Shown here in pieces: positions 17,827 through 26,145 of a stretch of 64,000 nucleotides of DNA. The position numbers and the translations under genes were made by a program. The notes under the pieces were generated by a model. It ran no database searches. It was not told the origin of the DNA and worked only from the letters and a program-made list of their open reading frames with translations. This DNA is from Alphaproteobacteria bacterium (GTDB taxonomy: Bacteria > Pseudomonadota > Alphaproteobacteria > Rhodospirillales > Rhodospirillaceae): NCBI GenBank assembly GCA_030835385.1, contig JAURPI010000002.1, positions 1 to 64,000 of the forward strand, given 5' to 3'. Positions within the stretch are counted from its first letter, which is position 1; each line of letters starts with the position of its first letter.

Positions 17827-18591
17827 ATGACTTCATTTACTGCTCATAATATTTGCTTTCCCGACGGGTCTTTAACCATTCCTGAGCATCCCCACGTGCT
17901 TGCAGATGTGTCCCACTGTCAGGGGGTAAAGCGTGTCCTTTCTATAGTGTACGGCGAGAATTGTGAGGGAAAGAGGGTCGTCGATCTCGGTTGCCTTGAA
18001 GGCGGCTCTGCACTGGAATTTGCCAGGATGGGGCTCGATTCTTTCGGCATTGAAGTCCGCACCTTGAGCTTTGAGAACTGTCAGGAGGTCAAGCGCCGGG
18101 CTGGACTGCGCAATCTTGATTTCGCTCAAGATGACGTATGAAATTTGGCGAAATACGGCCCATTTGATGTCATTTTTTGTTGTGGCCTGCTCTATCACCC
18201 CGACCGCCCGCGAGAATTTATCCAGTTGATGGGGCAGCAAGCGCGGGATGCGGTCATCATTAACACTCACTATGCGCCGCGCGGCTGGCGGCCAAAGTCA
18301 GTGTTTAAGCTCTCCGGTATGACAGAGCGCGAAGGCCTACCGGGGCGGTGGTATGAAGAGCCGAAAACCCAAACCGACGAAGAACGGGAGAAACACAAAT
18401 GGGCGTCCTGGGACAACCACAGAAGTTTTTGGCCGACCAAAGAGGGTGCTCTTGATGTCATGAATGAAGCTGGTTTCGACTTAGCGTTTGAGCAGTTCGA
18501 TACCTTTGGCAACATCCTGCATAACAGCCAAACCAAAGATACCATACTTAACCACCGCGGTGTTTTCGTCGGCATTCGCACAGGGGCGTAA
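17827..18591 (+). pseudogene. SAM-dependent methyltransferase interrupted by an in-frame TGA
   Basis: From ATG 17827 the frame encodes a class I methyltransferase with motif I VVDLGCLEGGSALEFA and the acidic FGIEVRT. At codon 105 (18139-18141) it meets TGA after NLDFAQDDV. The same frame resumes with NLAKYGPFDVIFCCGLLYH, the expected motif IV region (FDV...GLLYH), and runs to a normal stop at 18589-18591. A CGA to TGA change would explain it. No frameshift is present. A downstream TTG could restart the second half, but it would lack the SAM-binding motif. Confidence 0.85.
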
Positions 18592-18690
18592 GCAAGACGG
18601 TCAGGGCACGGTCATTTTCAAGCCACGGCTTGATCGCAATCGTTTGAGGGTGTGAAATCTAGGGCAAGGCTCACTTGCAGGAGACGCCCG

Positions 18691-20076
18691 ATGACCCGCC
18701 CAGATATCGACAGAAGAACTGCGCTTGGTGGGGTTGCTGCGGCGATGACCGCCGCAACTGTTCCGGCTGCCGCAAAAGCGGCAGACAAACCAAATGGCTA
18801 TGCGTTGCCCAAGCCTGACATTGATGGCAAGGCGTTGGTCAATCGCCCTCGCGCTAATGAAGTGCTCGAGCGGTTTGGTTTGGCTGGCATGATCGCGCTG
18901 AGCACGATCAACGTGTACTACCTGACCAACGTTAGAACCATCGGTTCAAAGTTCATCAACGAATATCCTGGGTTCGCCACTTACGCTGCTGATCCACAGG
19001 CCCCAATCTATCTTGTCTCTACGTCGTCTCCGGCTTGGGATATTGCCAATGGGGATCGAGAAACTGCTGAGCTGATGCCTTATGGCTTTGGAGCAGAAGA
19101 GATCGAGCGGGATGAGAATGGTCTGCCCGTAGAACCGACCAACGGTGTCACCCGCCGCTATCATGTGCGCGACGGCGTTGAGCTGACACCTCGCGAGAAA
19201 CGTTGGGCCGCAGCTCAAGAAAAGTCTGCAGACATTGCGGCTAATGCCGCGTGGGGGTTGGCCCGCGCTTTAAAAGCCCAGGGCATCACAAAGGGTAAAG
19301 TGGCGGTCGACGATATGCGTATCGCTGAGATTCTTGCCCAGACCGATTTGGTCGACGTCGAGTGCGTGCCTGGCTACGGCATTTTTCAGCTCATTCGAAT
19401 GGTTAAAACGGAACAGGAATTGGCCTACCAACGCATCGGCAGCAACAACAACGGTGATGCTTGTCTAGCGACCATCCGAGCTATCGAAGCGGGCATGACC
19501 CACGATGAAGTGGCGCAAATCTTCCGCTACGAATGTGCCAAACGCGGCAACGATGTTGATAGTTTTATCGCTGGTTTCCCTGGCGGCAATTTCCCAGATG
19601 GGGTGATGGTCGCAGGAAAGCCTTTCTTGATTGATGCCGTTAGCAACTACAAAGGATATATGGGCGATATAGCCCGCACCTTCATTCTCGGTGATCCATC
19701 GAAAGAGGTAGAAATGCGTCGCAGGGCCAACCAGTTGGCCCGAGAAGCCGTATTTGATGCAATCAAACCCGGCGTGAAGTATTCCACGCTGCGTAAGATT
19801 GGTCTCGAGACCATGATTAAGAACGGTATGCCAGATTATGCGGTCTTCGTTACGCCGCACTCCGTCGGTCTACAGCATGACGACAACCCATTCCGACTTA
19901 AAGAATTCGGCATCGAATCGTTCGATCACGTGTTGGAAGAGAACATGGTTCTAACTGTCGACCTACCCTACCTCGAGGTTGGTTATGGTTGTGGCCACAA
20001 TGAAGACCTTTTCCGTGTGACCAAGACCGGATACGAGCCGATGAACACAGAAGAAGACCCCTTTATTATTCTGTAG
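18691..20076 (+). CDS. Tat-exported M24 family metallopeptidase
   Basis: 461 residues from ATG 18691, preceded by gcaggaga; the frame is open further upstream to 18652 without a ribosome site. The start MTRPDIDRRTALGGVAAAM is a twin-arginine signal. The catalytic half shows FLIDAVSNYKGYMGDIART (two Asp), VTPHSVGLQH (His), DLPYLEVGYG (Glu) and GHNEDLFRV (Glu), so the metal site is complete. The protein is closely related to the one at 16338-17729; shared sequences include the MIALSTINVYYLTN/MLALNPVNVYYLTN region. It is followed after 28 bp by a third family member. Confidence 0.88.
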   Translation: MTRPDIDRRTALGGVAAAMTAATVPAAAKAADKPNGYALPKPDIDGKALVNRPRANEVLERFGLAGMIALSTINVYYLTNVRTIGSKFINEYPGFATYAADPQAPIYLVSTSSPAWDIANGDRETAELMPYGFGAEEIERDENGLPVEPTNGVTRRYHVRDGVELTPREKRWAAAQEKSADIAANAAWGLARALKAQGITKGKVAVDDMRIAEILAQTDLVDVECVPGYGIFQLIRMVKTEQELAYQRIGSNNNGDACLATIRAIEAGMTHDEVAQIFRYECAKRGNDVDSFIAGFPGGNFPDGVMVAGKPFLIDAVSNYKGYMGDIARTFILGDPSKEVEMRRRANQLAREAVFDAIKPGVKYSTLRKIGLETMIKNGMPDYAVFVTPHSVGLQHDDNPFRLKEFGIESFDHVLEENMVLTVDLPYLEVGYGCGHNEDLFRVTKTGYEPMNTEEDPFIIL

Positions 20077-20104
20077 TTGATCACCCTCAAGAAGGAGTAC
20101 TGCC

Positions 20105-21466
20105 ATGATCAATCGTCGCACAGTTCTTGGAACACTTGCGGCCGGTGGAGCAGGCGCATTGGTCGCGCCATCCTTCGGGTTTGCAGCGCCGAGTATGGAC
20201 TTGACTCCAAGCGTGCCGCCACCAGTTTTCGGGCCGCGGATGAACTTTGAGCAGGCCGACAAAATTATGGCCGAGCTTGGTCTTGATGCCATCGTAGTTG
20301 GCGCCGGCACCAACCTCTATCACGCCACCGGTCTTGATCTGACCGCGACTAAGATGGGCCATACGCCCGGTGTGTATGCGGTTATTACGCGCCTGGAAGA
20401 CCAGCGTTTGTCACTCATCGCACCTGCTTTTCTGTACTACTACACAATTGCCCTGGATCATCGACACGTTGACTACCCGGCTTATCTTTACAGGGGCCCG
20501 GCCGAGATGGTTGATGACGCGGAACTCGGTATGGAGGATCTCCTCCTGTATCCCGATTTGCAGCAGGCCCCCCTCGACCATATTGAATCCACTCGGCTGA
20601 GCATTGTCGAACGGGCAGTTCAGGCTGAGGCCGCTCGACCGAATCTCAAGTTCGCGCTGCGCAATGCCCTCAAAGAGACGGGTGTTCTAAAGGGACGTAT
20701 CGCGGCGGACGTTGAGCCGGTGATGCGATCGGTGTTGGATGTGACGGAAGAAGCCACGGTGGTTTCTGCCGATGATGCCCTACGTCGCATTCGTCCAGTT
20801 AAATCTGATTCTGAAATCACCTTGATGCGATATGCCGCTCAAGCAAATGCGGACGGTGCGTTACAAGCGGCCCGTGCTGTTCGGGCAGGGGCAGATGTCC
20901 GTGAATTGCGTGCAGCTTATTTCGCGGCAGTTGCGGCGCGTGGCATGCGCGGCGTCTTCATGGTTATTGATCGCGTTAGTTCTCCCACATATGAAGCGAC
21001 GTTGCGCGAAGGGCAGTGCTTCTCAATCGATTGCGTTAGTGAGTACATGGGGTATCACGGTGATTACGCGCGTGCGGTCCACATTGGGGAAACGTCCAAA
21101 GCGATGCGTCAGGTCAGCGAATTGACTGGTAAGGCATGGGATCATGTTCGAGAGCGGATCAAGCCCGGGGTTAGTTTTTCGGAGGTGCGGCGCATGGGCA
21201 AAGAGGCGCTGAGTAAGATGGGTGCTGACTTCACTATTTCATTTACGCCACACAGCGTAGGCCTTTACCACGCAGACCATGTCGGTAATGCTGGCTCGCC
21301 GCCGCGAGAAGACATTGTTCTCGAAAAGAACATGGTACTCAGCGTCGATTGCCCGATGGGAGCAACAGGGATGGGTGGGTCATCCCATCTCGAAGACCTT
21401 ATGTTGATTACCGACGACGGTGCTGAGCCGATCAACGACACCGGCAGTCAGACAGTCATGGCTTAA
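20105..21466 (+). CDS. Tat-exported M24 family protein lacking one metal-ligand Glu
   Basis: 453 residues with a good ribosome site (aaggag). The Tat signal is MINRRTVLGTLAAGGAGAL. The creatinase-like N-domain and catalytic domain are present: FSIDCVSEYMGYHGDYARA has both Asp ligands, FTPHSVGLYH the His, and SSHLEDLMLI the last Glu. The first Glu of the pair, found in the paralogues as PFIEVG or PYLEVG, is replaced by PMGATG, with one extra residue after it. Activity as a dimetal peptidase is therefore doubtful, and it may bind rather than cut. It converges on the cytochrome gene with 10 bp between stops. Confidence 0.85.
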   Translation: MINRRTVLGTLAAGGAGALVAPSFGFAAPSMDLTPSVPPPVFGPRMNFEQADKIMAELGLDAIVVGAGTNLYHATGLDLTATKMGHTPGVYAVITRLEDQRLSLIAPAFLYYYTIALDHRHVDYPAYLYRGPAEMVDDAELGMEDLLLYPDLQQAPLDHIESTRLSIVERAVQAEAARPNLKFALRNALKETGVLKGRIAADVEPVMRSVLDVTEEATVVSADDALRRIRPVKSDSEITLMRYAAQANADGALQAARAVRAGADVRELRAAYFAAVAARGMRGVFMVIDRVSSPTYEATLREGQCFSIDCVSEYMGYHGDYARAVHIGETSKAMRQVSELTGKAWDHVRERIKPGVSFSEVRRMGKEALSKMGADFTISFTPHSVGLYHADHVGNAGSPPREDIVLEKNMVLSVDCPMGATGMGGSSHLEDLMLITDDGAEPINDTGSQTVMA

Positions 21467-21476
21467 CTAATAAGGA

Positions 21477-21809
21477 TTAACGCGCTGATCCTGGACTGTA
21501 GTAACGAGACAAGTAGTCGAGAATAAGCGCGCGTTCGTCAGCTTCAAGTTCGGCCATGCCGAAGGCTAACGTCATGCGCGTAATCGCATCTCGCCAGCCA
21601 CGGCGACTATATCTTTTCTGCAAAACGTGCTGCATCGCATGGCAGTCCGAGCAGACCAGGTAAGCAAAGTCTTTGCCGTCACCGTCAATCATCGTAAGGT
21701 AATCTGGGTCATCCTCAGCCAGGACTGGTGATGTGACGAGTCCAATCAGGAGAACGATGAGCGGCAGTGAGAAGTGACGTGCAGGCATAAAGAGTCTGTT
21801 GAGAAACAT
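21477..21809 (-). CDS. Small exported cytochrome c-like protein
   Basis: 110 residues. The N-terminal hydrophobic stretch FSLPLIVLLIGLVTSPVLA is a signal peptide; an in-frame ATG at 21788 is an equally good start. The heme motif is CSDCH in YLVCSDCHAMQHV, and the rest is helical (GWRDAITRMTLAFGM, ALILDYLSRYY). A distal Met is plausible in the TLAFGM segment. Periplasmic electron carriers of this size often serve dehydrogenases; none is adjacent here, so the partner is unknown. Confidence 0.75.
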   Translation of the reverse strand: MFLNRLFMPARHFSLPLIVLLIGLVTSPVLAEDDPDYLTMIDGDGKDFAYLVCSDCHAMQHVLQKRYSRRGWRDAITRMTLAFGMAELEADERALILDYLSRYYSPGSAR

Positions 21810-21966
21810 AATACGCGCACACTACAGCGTTGTGTTTGTCTCGGCCACGAGCAAGAAACCCGCAGATATGATGCGCTACGGGATGCTGGTTCGTCAGTCG
21901 GTTGCGACAGTTCTCTGTGGGTGTCAAAATGTATATCTCTTAATCAAAAGGGCGCGAGCGCAGGCC

Positions 21967-22191
21967 ATGTCACGATTTCTGGTCGCAATACTTTTCGGTT
22001 TTATGTTGATTCCTGCAGCTGATGCACAGCAGGCGGGAGGTGGCCCGCCTGAATCTGGCGCTGTCACGCCCAGTGATGGTCCCCGACGGCTGGGAAATGT
22101 CGTCACCGATCAGATGCGCCAATTCAAAATGCGCAAAGATTGTGAGTTGGACTTACCCGAATGTATCCCGGCAATTCGCGAGATTATTTAG
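21967..22191 (+). CDS. Small exported protein of unknown function
   Basis: 74 residues from ATG 21967: signal peptide MSRFLVAILFGFMLIPAADA, then a Gly/Pro-rich linker (QQAGGGPPESG) and a charged tail with two cysteines (MRKDCELDLPECIPAIREII). The frame ends with TAG at 22189-22191. After this stop the same frame stays open for 49 codons (QEKRDRMCVGEV... to a TAG at 22339-22341), also with cysteines. It could be a longer gene cut by an amber mutation, but the second half is less convincing. No family is recognised. Confidence 0.4.
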   Translation: MSRFLVAILFGFMLIPAADAQQAGGGPPESGAVTPSDGPRRLGNVVTDQMRQFKMRKDCELDLPECIPAIREII

Positions 22192-22402
22192 CAAGAAAAA
22201 CGCGACCGCATGTGCGTGGGGGAAGTATATCGGCAGTTCTATTGCTTCTTGTCTTGGTCGCGATGCGTGAAGCCGAAAAGAAAGCGTGAAGAGAAAGAAT
22301 GGGCCCATCACAAAAAGCTAGGTGAGCGCATAAAAGCGTAGTGGCGGGGTGAAGTGACGGACCCCTATAAGGACGCTGATCCATTAGGGGGTGAATAAGC
22401 GT

Positions 22403-22672
22403 TTACGACACGGCCCAGCCAATTAGCGCTACTCTAATAGCTCCACGAATAATCGGTCCGACAATACTGCCGCTTTTGAGGCCCTTAAGGGCTGACAGAA
22501 AAAGTGCGAGCCCGAGTATGGGCGCGGTCCAATCGAGAAATCCATAGACCCCTGCGCCTTCGCCCAGGCCGGTGAAGAAATTTCCGACGGCGGACGGAAT
22601 GCCGGCAAGAAAACCGCCGACAACTTAGCCAAACCATTGAAGAATGCCGCCAAAGTCAGATGTCTCTTCCAT
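22403..22672 (-). pseudogene. Small membrane protein with early TAA stop
   Basis: ATG 22672 opens MEETSDFGGILQWFG, then TAA (22625-22627) at codon 16. The same frame continues as VVGGFLAGIPSAVGNFFTG, WTAPILGLALFLSALKGL and IIRGAIRVALIGWAVS to a stop at 22403-22405. The product would be 88 residues with two hydrophobic segments. It lies 19 bp downstream of the TRAP large permease on the same strand, so it was presumably the last gene of that operon. No start codon follows the stop closely. Family unknown. Confidence 0.6.
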
Positions 22673-22691
22673 TGTCTACGTCTGGCTGTTT

Positions 22692-23999
22692 TTACATCAG
22701 CCCCATAGCTTTCGGCAGCCATAGAGTCAGGACCGGGAATAGGGTGAGGATGAGCAAGCGAACAACGTCGGAAATGAGAAAAGGCCATATCCCCGCGTAG
22801 ACAGTGCTCAAGGGAATGTCCTTAGACATGCCGTGCATAACAAACACGTTCAGCCCAATCGGTGGTGTGATCATGCCCATTTCCATCACGACCACGTTGA
22901 TCACGCCCCACCAAATAGGGTCGTATCCCATGCCTGTAATAAGCGGGAACACAAACGGCAAGGTGATTACCATGGCGGCGACAGTGTCAAAGATCGAGCC
23001 CAAAACAATGTACATAGCTTCGAGCAAGAGGATGACCATCAGTGGTTCCAGGCCGAGGTCCTCTATAGAGCTTACGATGATGTCAGGTAGGTGAGACAGT
23101 GTAATGGCGTAAGAGAAAATTGAGGCGCCAATAATGATGAGGTAGATCAGCGCTGTGCTTGCAGCTGTCTCTTTTAAATTTTGAAAGAAAACTCTTCTGC
23201 TTAAGCGCCCCCTCATTGCCGTGAAAGCAATTGCAACGGCAGCCCCAACCGCAGCTGCCTCGTTCACCGTAAAGATGCCCGAGTAAATGCCGCCGGAAAC
23301 AACAATAGCTAAGGCCATGACCCCCCAGCTTTTCTTGAGCACCTGCCGACGTTCTGTCCAAGGAACACGTTCCGCAGCTGGTCCCGCGTTGGGTGCAACA
23401 GTCACATAAGCCATGACAGAAAACATGTAGAGTACGACGGCGATGAGTGCCGGGCCCAAAGCTGCAACAAAGAGGGCAGTGACAAATTGCTCAGTGAGGA
23501 TGGCGTACAGTACCAAAAGCACTGAAGGGGGTACGATAACGCCCAAAGTTGACCCGGCTGCGATCGACCCTGTGGATAGTCGCCTGGAGTAACCACGTTT
23601 CTCCATCTCCGGAAGGGCGATACGGGTCATTGTGGCTGTTGTTGCCAGCGAAGACCCACACACAGCTCCAAACCCCGCGCAGGTCGCGACAGTTGCCATT
23701 GCGAGCCCACCCTTGCGATGCCCCAGAAACGCTTGTGCTAGACGATAAAGGTCGCCGGACAGTCCTGCAGCGGCTGCAAAATTCCCCATCAACAGAAACA
23801 GAGCAATGATCGCTAGCTCTTGGCTGGCAATTGCCGCAGAGGGTTCAATGCCAAACAAAGCGATCGCAGGTTCAAATCCAATGATCATTCCCGTGCCGAC
23901 CAATCCGGCAATGGCCATGGCCACCCCGATGGGCACGTGAATTGCGATCAAGACGAACATACCGGCGACGACCAAGCCACCTATGACGGGAGGTTCCAT
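22692..23999 (-). CDS. TRAP transporter large permease (DctM-like)
   Basis: 435 residues, about twelve hydrophobic segments. Typical TRAP-M features are ALFLLMGNFAAAAGLSG, GFGAVCGSSLATTATMTRIA, SIAAGSTLGVIVPPSVLLVLY and MEMGMITPPIGLNVFVMHG. It forms the ion-coupled translocation channel of a tripartite ATP-independent periplasmic transporter and works with the small permease and binding protein encoded directly upstream (14 bp and further). The substrate is probably an organic acid, unproven from sequence. Confidence 0.92.
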   Translation of the reverse strand: MEPPVIGGLVVAGMFVLIAIHVPIGVAMAIAGLVGTGMIIGFEPAIALFGIEPSAAIASQELAIIALFLLMGNFAAAAGLSGDLYRLAQAFLGHRKGGLAMATVATCAGFGAVCGSSLATTATMTRIALPEMEKRGYSRRLSTGSIAAGSTLGVIVPPSVLLVLYAILTEQFVTALFVAALGPALIAVVLYMFSVMAYVTVAPNAGPAAERVPWTERRQVLKKSWGVMALAIVVSGGIYSGIFTVNEAAAVGAAVAIAFTAMRGRLSRRVFFQNLKETAASTALIYLIIIGASIFSYAITLSHLPDIIVSSIEDLGLEPLMVILLLEAMYIVLGSIFDTVAAMVITLPFVFPLITGMGYDPIWWGVINVVVMEMGMITPPIGLNVFVMHGMSKDIPLSTVYAGIWPFLISDVVRLLILTLFPVLTLWLPKAMGLM

Positions 24000-24013
24000 T
24001 ATTTCGTCATGTC

Positions 24014-24547
24014 CTAAAGAGATTCCGCTTCGTGTTCGATTGGCGCCCCAGTCTTGGCAGCCTCAATTGTGCTGTGTAAGACCCAGGCTTGTACGCCCAC
24101 ACAAGACACCATAATGAGACTTACAATGATCCAGACTGGTGCAACTGGCCATTCCAGCGTTGATGTGGTGCGGCCAGCAGCCGTGTAGTCGACTGTGAAT
24201 GACACGAACTGCCATGCGACCAAACTGAAGAACAGCAACATGAAAACCGCGCCGATAACATCGAGATAGCTGTGCGCTCTGGGTCCGAGAATTTTCCCAA
24301 GCACACGCACTGTTACAGCGTTACCTTTCTTGAGTCCCGCGGGGAAACAGCTGGCAATAACAATGGCGAAGGCCACTTCTTCCAGGTCATTCAATCCTGG
24401 AATGCGAGAGACACCCAAATAGCGCAAGCAGACATCGACAACAGTCATGAAAGCGATGATTACCAATCCGGTAAACCCGATGACGGCCATCGTGTCGACG
24501 GCGCGGTCGAGGATGGGCGTTGATCGTGCTTGAGGTGAAGTGCTCAT
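24014..24547 (-). CDS. TRAP transporter small permease (DctQ-like)
   Basis: 177 residues from ATG 24547, which lies four bases after the end of the binding-protein gene; the frame is open upstream but that part overlaps dctP-like coding. Four transmembrane segments are visible: DTMAVIGFTGLVIIAFMTV, EVAFAIVIASCFPAGLKKG, DVIGAVFMLLFFSLVAWQF and APVWIIVSLIMVSCVGVQA. It stabilises the large permease in the inner membrane. Gene order P-Q-M is standard. Confidence 0.9.
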   Translation of the reverse strand: MSTSPQARSTPILDRAVDTMAVIGFTGLVIIAFMTVVDVCLRYLGVSRIPGLNDLEEVAFAIVIASCFPAGLKKGNAVTVRVLGKILGPRAHSYLDVIGAVFMLLFFSLVAWQFVSFTVDYTAAGRTTSTLEWPVAPVWIIVSLIMVSCVGVQAWVLHSTIEAAKTGAPIEHEAESL

Positions 24548-24551
24548 AGTT

Positions 24552-25577
24552 TTATGACTGCCGCTCACGACGGCGCAGGTCAACCAGAATGTCTTGGATC
24601 GCCCGATAGGTTTCTGCGCCACCGGGAGTCCGATCCATCCACGTTTCCGCTATGGGCTGAACGTACGTTTGCATTTCCTCAAGTTCAGATGGATCTGCGT
24701 CAACGAAAATCAAATGTTTCTCTTCTCTAAGGCGAGCTGAAATTTCTGCCTGCCGTTTGTCGTAGGCTCGACCCCCATATAGCGCAATTACAGGACCGCT
24801 GTTGTCGTCGATAATTTGTTGTAAGTCGGCGGGGATCTGTTCCCACTTTGCTCTGTTCATCATGATTCCGAATGTGACAGTCCCAAGTGGGGCGGTAATC
24901 ACATGGCTTGTCTCACGATAGGTTTGAAACGTGTTTATTGCGATCCAACCCTGAATGGCACCGTCGATGGTGCCGCGCCGCAGCGCTTCAACGGCATCCG
25001 CTGGGTGCAAGGCTTCGGGTACAGCGTTCAGCCGGTTCAAGAAGTCACCTTCTAAGCGACCGACAGAGCGAATTTTTAGCGCAGCGATGTCTTCGTACTT
25101 CTCGACAGGCTCGCGTGTGTATAGGTTGCTGGGCTCCGCAGTCCACAAGCCAAGCAGTTTCACATCGTCAAAACCTGACAGTAGTCCGCGTTCAAAAAGG
25201 CGCCACGCCACCAGACTCGCCTCTGTAGAGGAGCGCATCATGAAAGGTAGTTCAAATGCCTGCATCTGAGGAAATTGACCAGGTGTATAGCTGGGTTGGA
25301 CCAGGCCAACATCTGTAATGCCAGCTTTGACAAGATCAAATTGCTTATAGGGATTGCGGCCAAGTCCGCCACCCCAATAGGTTTCGAATTTGATGCGACC
25401 GTTAGAGGCCTCGGAGAGTCGATCCATCCAAGGTGCATAGATATTTTGAACGCTGTGGCTTAACGGGGACAGATAAGCTGATACCCGGAGTGTCACTGTC
25501 GGTTCCTGCGCGCCCGCACTCAGGCTGCAGAAAATTATTAAAAACGAAGAGAGGGTTGTGCGAATGTTAAATGTCAT
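24552..25577 (-). CDS. TRAP transporter substrate-binding protein (DctP-like)
   Basis: 341 residues with signal peptide (SFLIIFCSLSAGAQ). The DctP fold shows in YLSPLSHSVQNIYAPWMDRL, LVKAGITDVGLVQPSYTPG, the specificity Arg region ALKIRSVGR and the QGW/IDGAIQGWIAINTF segment. The conserved Arg in LKIRS normally binds the carboxylate of the ligand. It delivers the substrate to the two membrane subunits encoded immediately downstream. The operon is preceded by a small receiver-domain remnant on the same strand (10 bp upstream). Confidence 0.92.
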   Translation of the reverse strand: MTFNIRTTLSSFLIIFCSLSAGAQEPTVTLRVSAYLSPLSHSVQNIYAPWMDRLSEASNGRIKFETYWGGGLGRNPYKQFDLVKAGITDVGLVQPSYTPGQFPQMQAFELPFMMRSSTEASLVAWRLFERGLLSGFDDVKLLGLWTAEPSNLYTREPVEKYEDIAALKIRSVGRLEGDFLNRLNAVPEALHPADAVEALRRGTIDGAIQGWIAINTFQTYRETSHVITAPLGTVTFGIMMNRAKWEQIPADLQQIIDDNSGPVIALYGGRAYDKRQAEISARLREEKHLIFVDADPSELEEMQTYVQPIAETWMDRTPGGAETYRAIQDILVDLRRRERQS

Positions 25578-25586
25578 TATTTGGTC

Positions 25587-25889
25587 TTATATGTCGACAG
25601 TGTTACCTGCGACACGTCCTTCATACTTCTCGGCCAATTCATCTTCTTCATTTTGCGATCGTTGGGCCGCGGAGTCGATGGCTATTCTGAATTCTTGAGA
25701 GAGTTTGTCGATGAGGTCTGGAGACCGCTCTCTCATTGCGTTTAAGAGGTCTTCGATCCGAGTGAAGCTGCGTGTCCGGCGCAGACCTTCCGAACGCAGC
25801 ATTGCACGCATGCCTTCGCGGACCTGCTCGTTCGGCTCGCCGAGATAGATATCGATTTCAGCGAGTTTGTCTCTATCGAACTTTTTCAC
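25587..25889 (-). pseudogene. Receiver-domain protein with a probable internal deletion
   Basis: 100 codons from GTG 25889. The first half, AEIDIYLGEPNEQVREGMRA then TRIEDLLNAMRERSPDLI, looks like the beta1-alpha1 part of a CheY-like receiver domain with the acidic residues changed. After DLI, where the phospho-Asp strand should begin, the frame passes directly into a helical C-terminal tail (DKLSQEFRIAIDSAAQRSQN...). About 60-80 residues of the receiver fold are missing without loss of frame. This reads as a deletion remnant of a receiver-domain protein. It could alternatively be a short unrelated helical protein. Confidence 0.4.
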
Positions 25890-26145
25890 ACACCGCTTTC
25901 GCAAGGGCAACGCAGTGCCCCGGTTCTCTTCTGCCGCGATCTAATAGGCAACTCCCCCCGCGACGCGGAGCAGCATAATCACACAGCTCTCAAGATAACA
26001 GGCGCCAGGTGCCCAATAATACTAATGGGTAAAATGAATTCGGGTCAAAAGCAACTCATGCGCGTATTTGAGATTAAGCTTTCGGCTCTAGAACACTGAA
26101 ATCGTGAGAAATTCGATCTCTCAGCGATTTCGTCCAATGTAAGCT

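Noticed and set aside
22429-22788. 119-codon minus-strand frame near the TRAP permease end
   Set aside because: It overlaps the permease C-terminus and the better-supported small membrane pseudogene, and its sequence has no protein-like pattern.
23862-23885. tRNA-like GGTTCAAATCC sequence
   Set aside because: It lies inside the TRAP large permease gene and no cloverleaf partner arms surround it.
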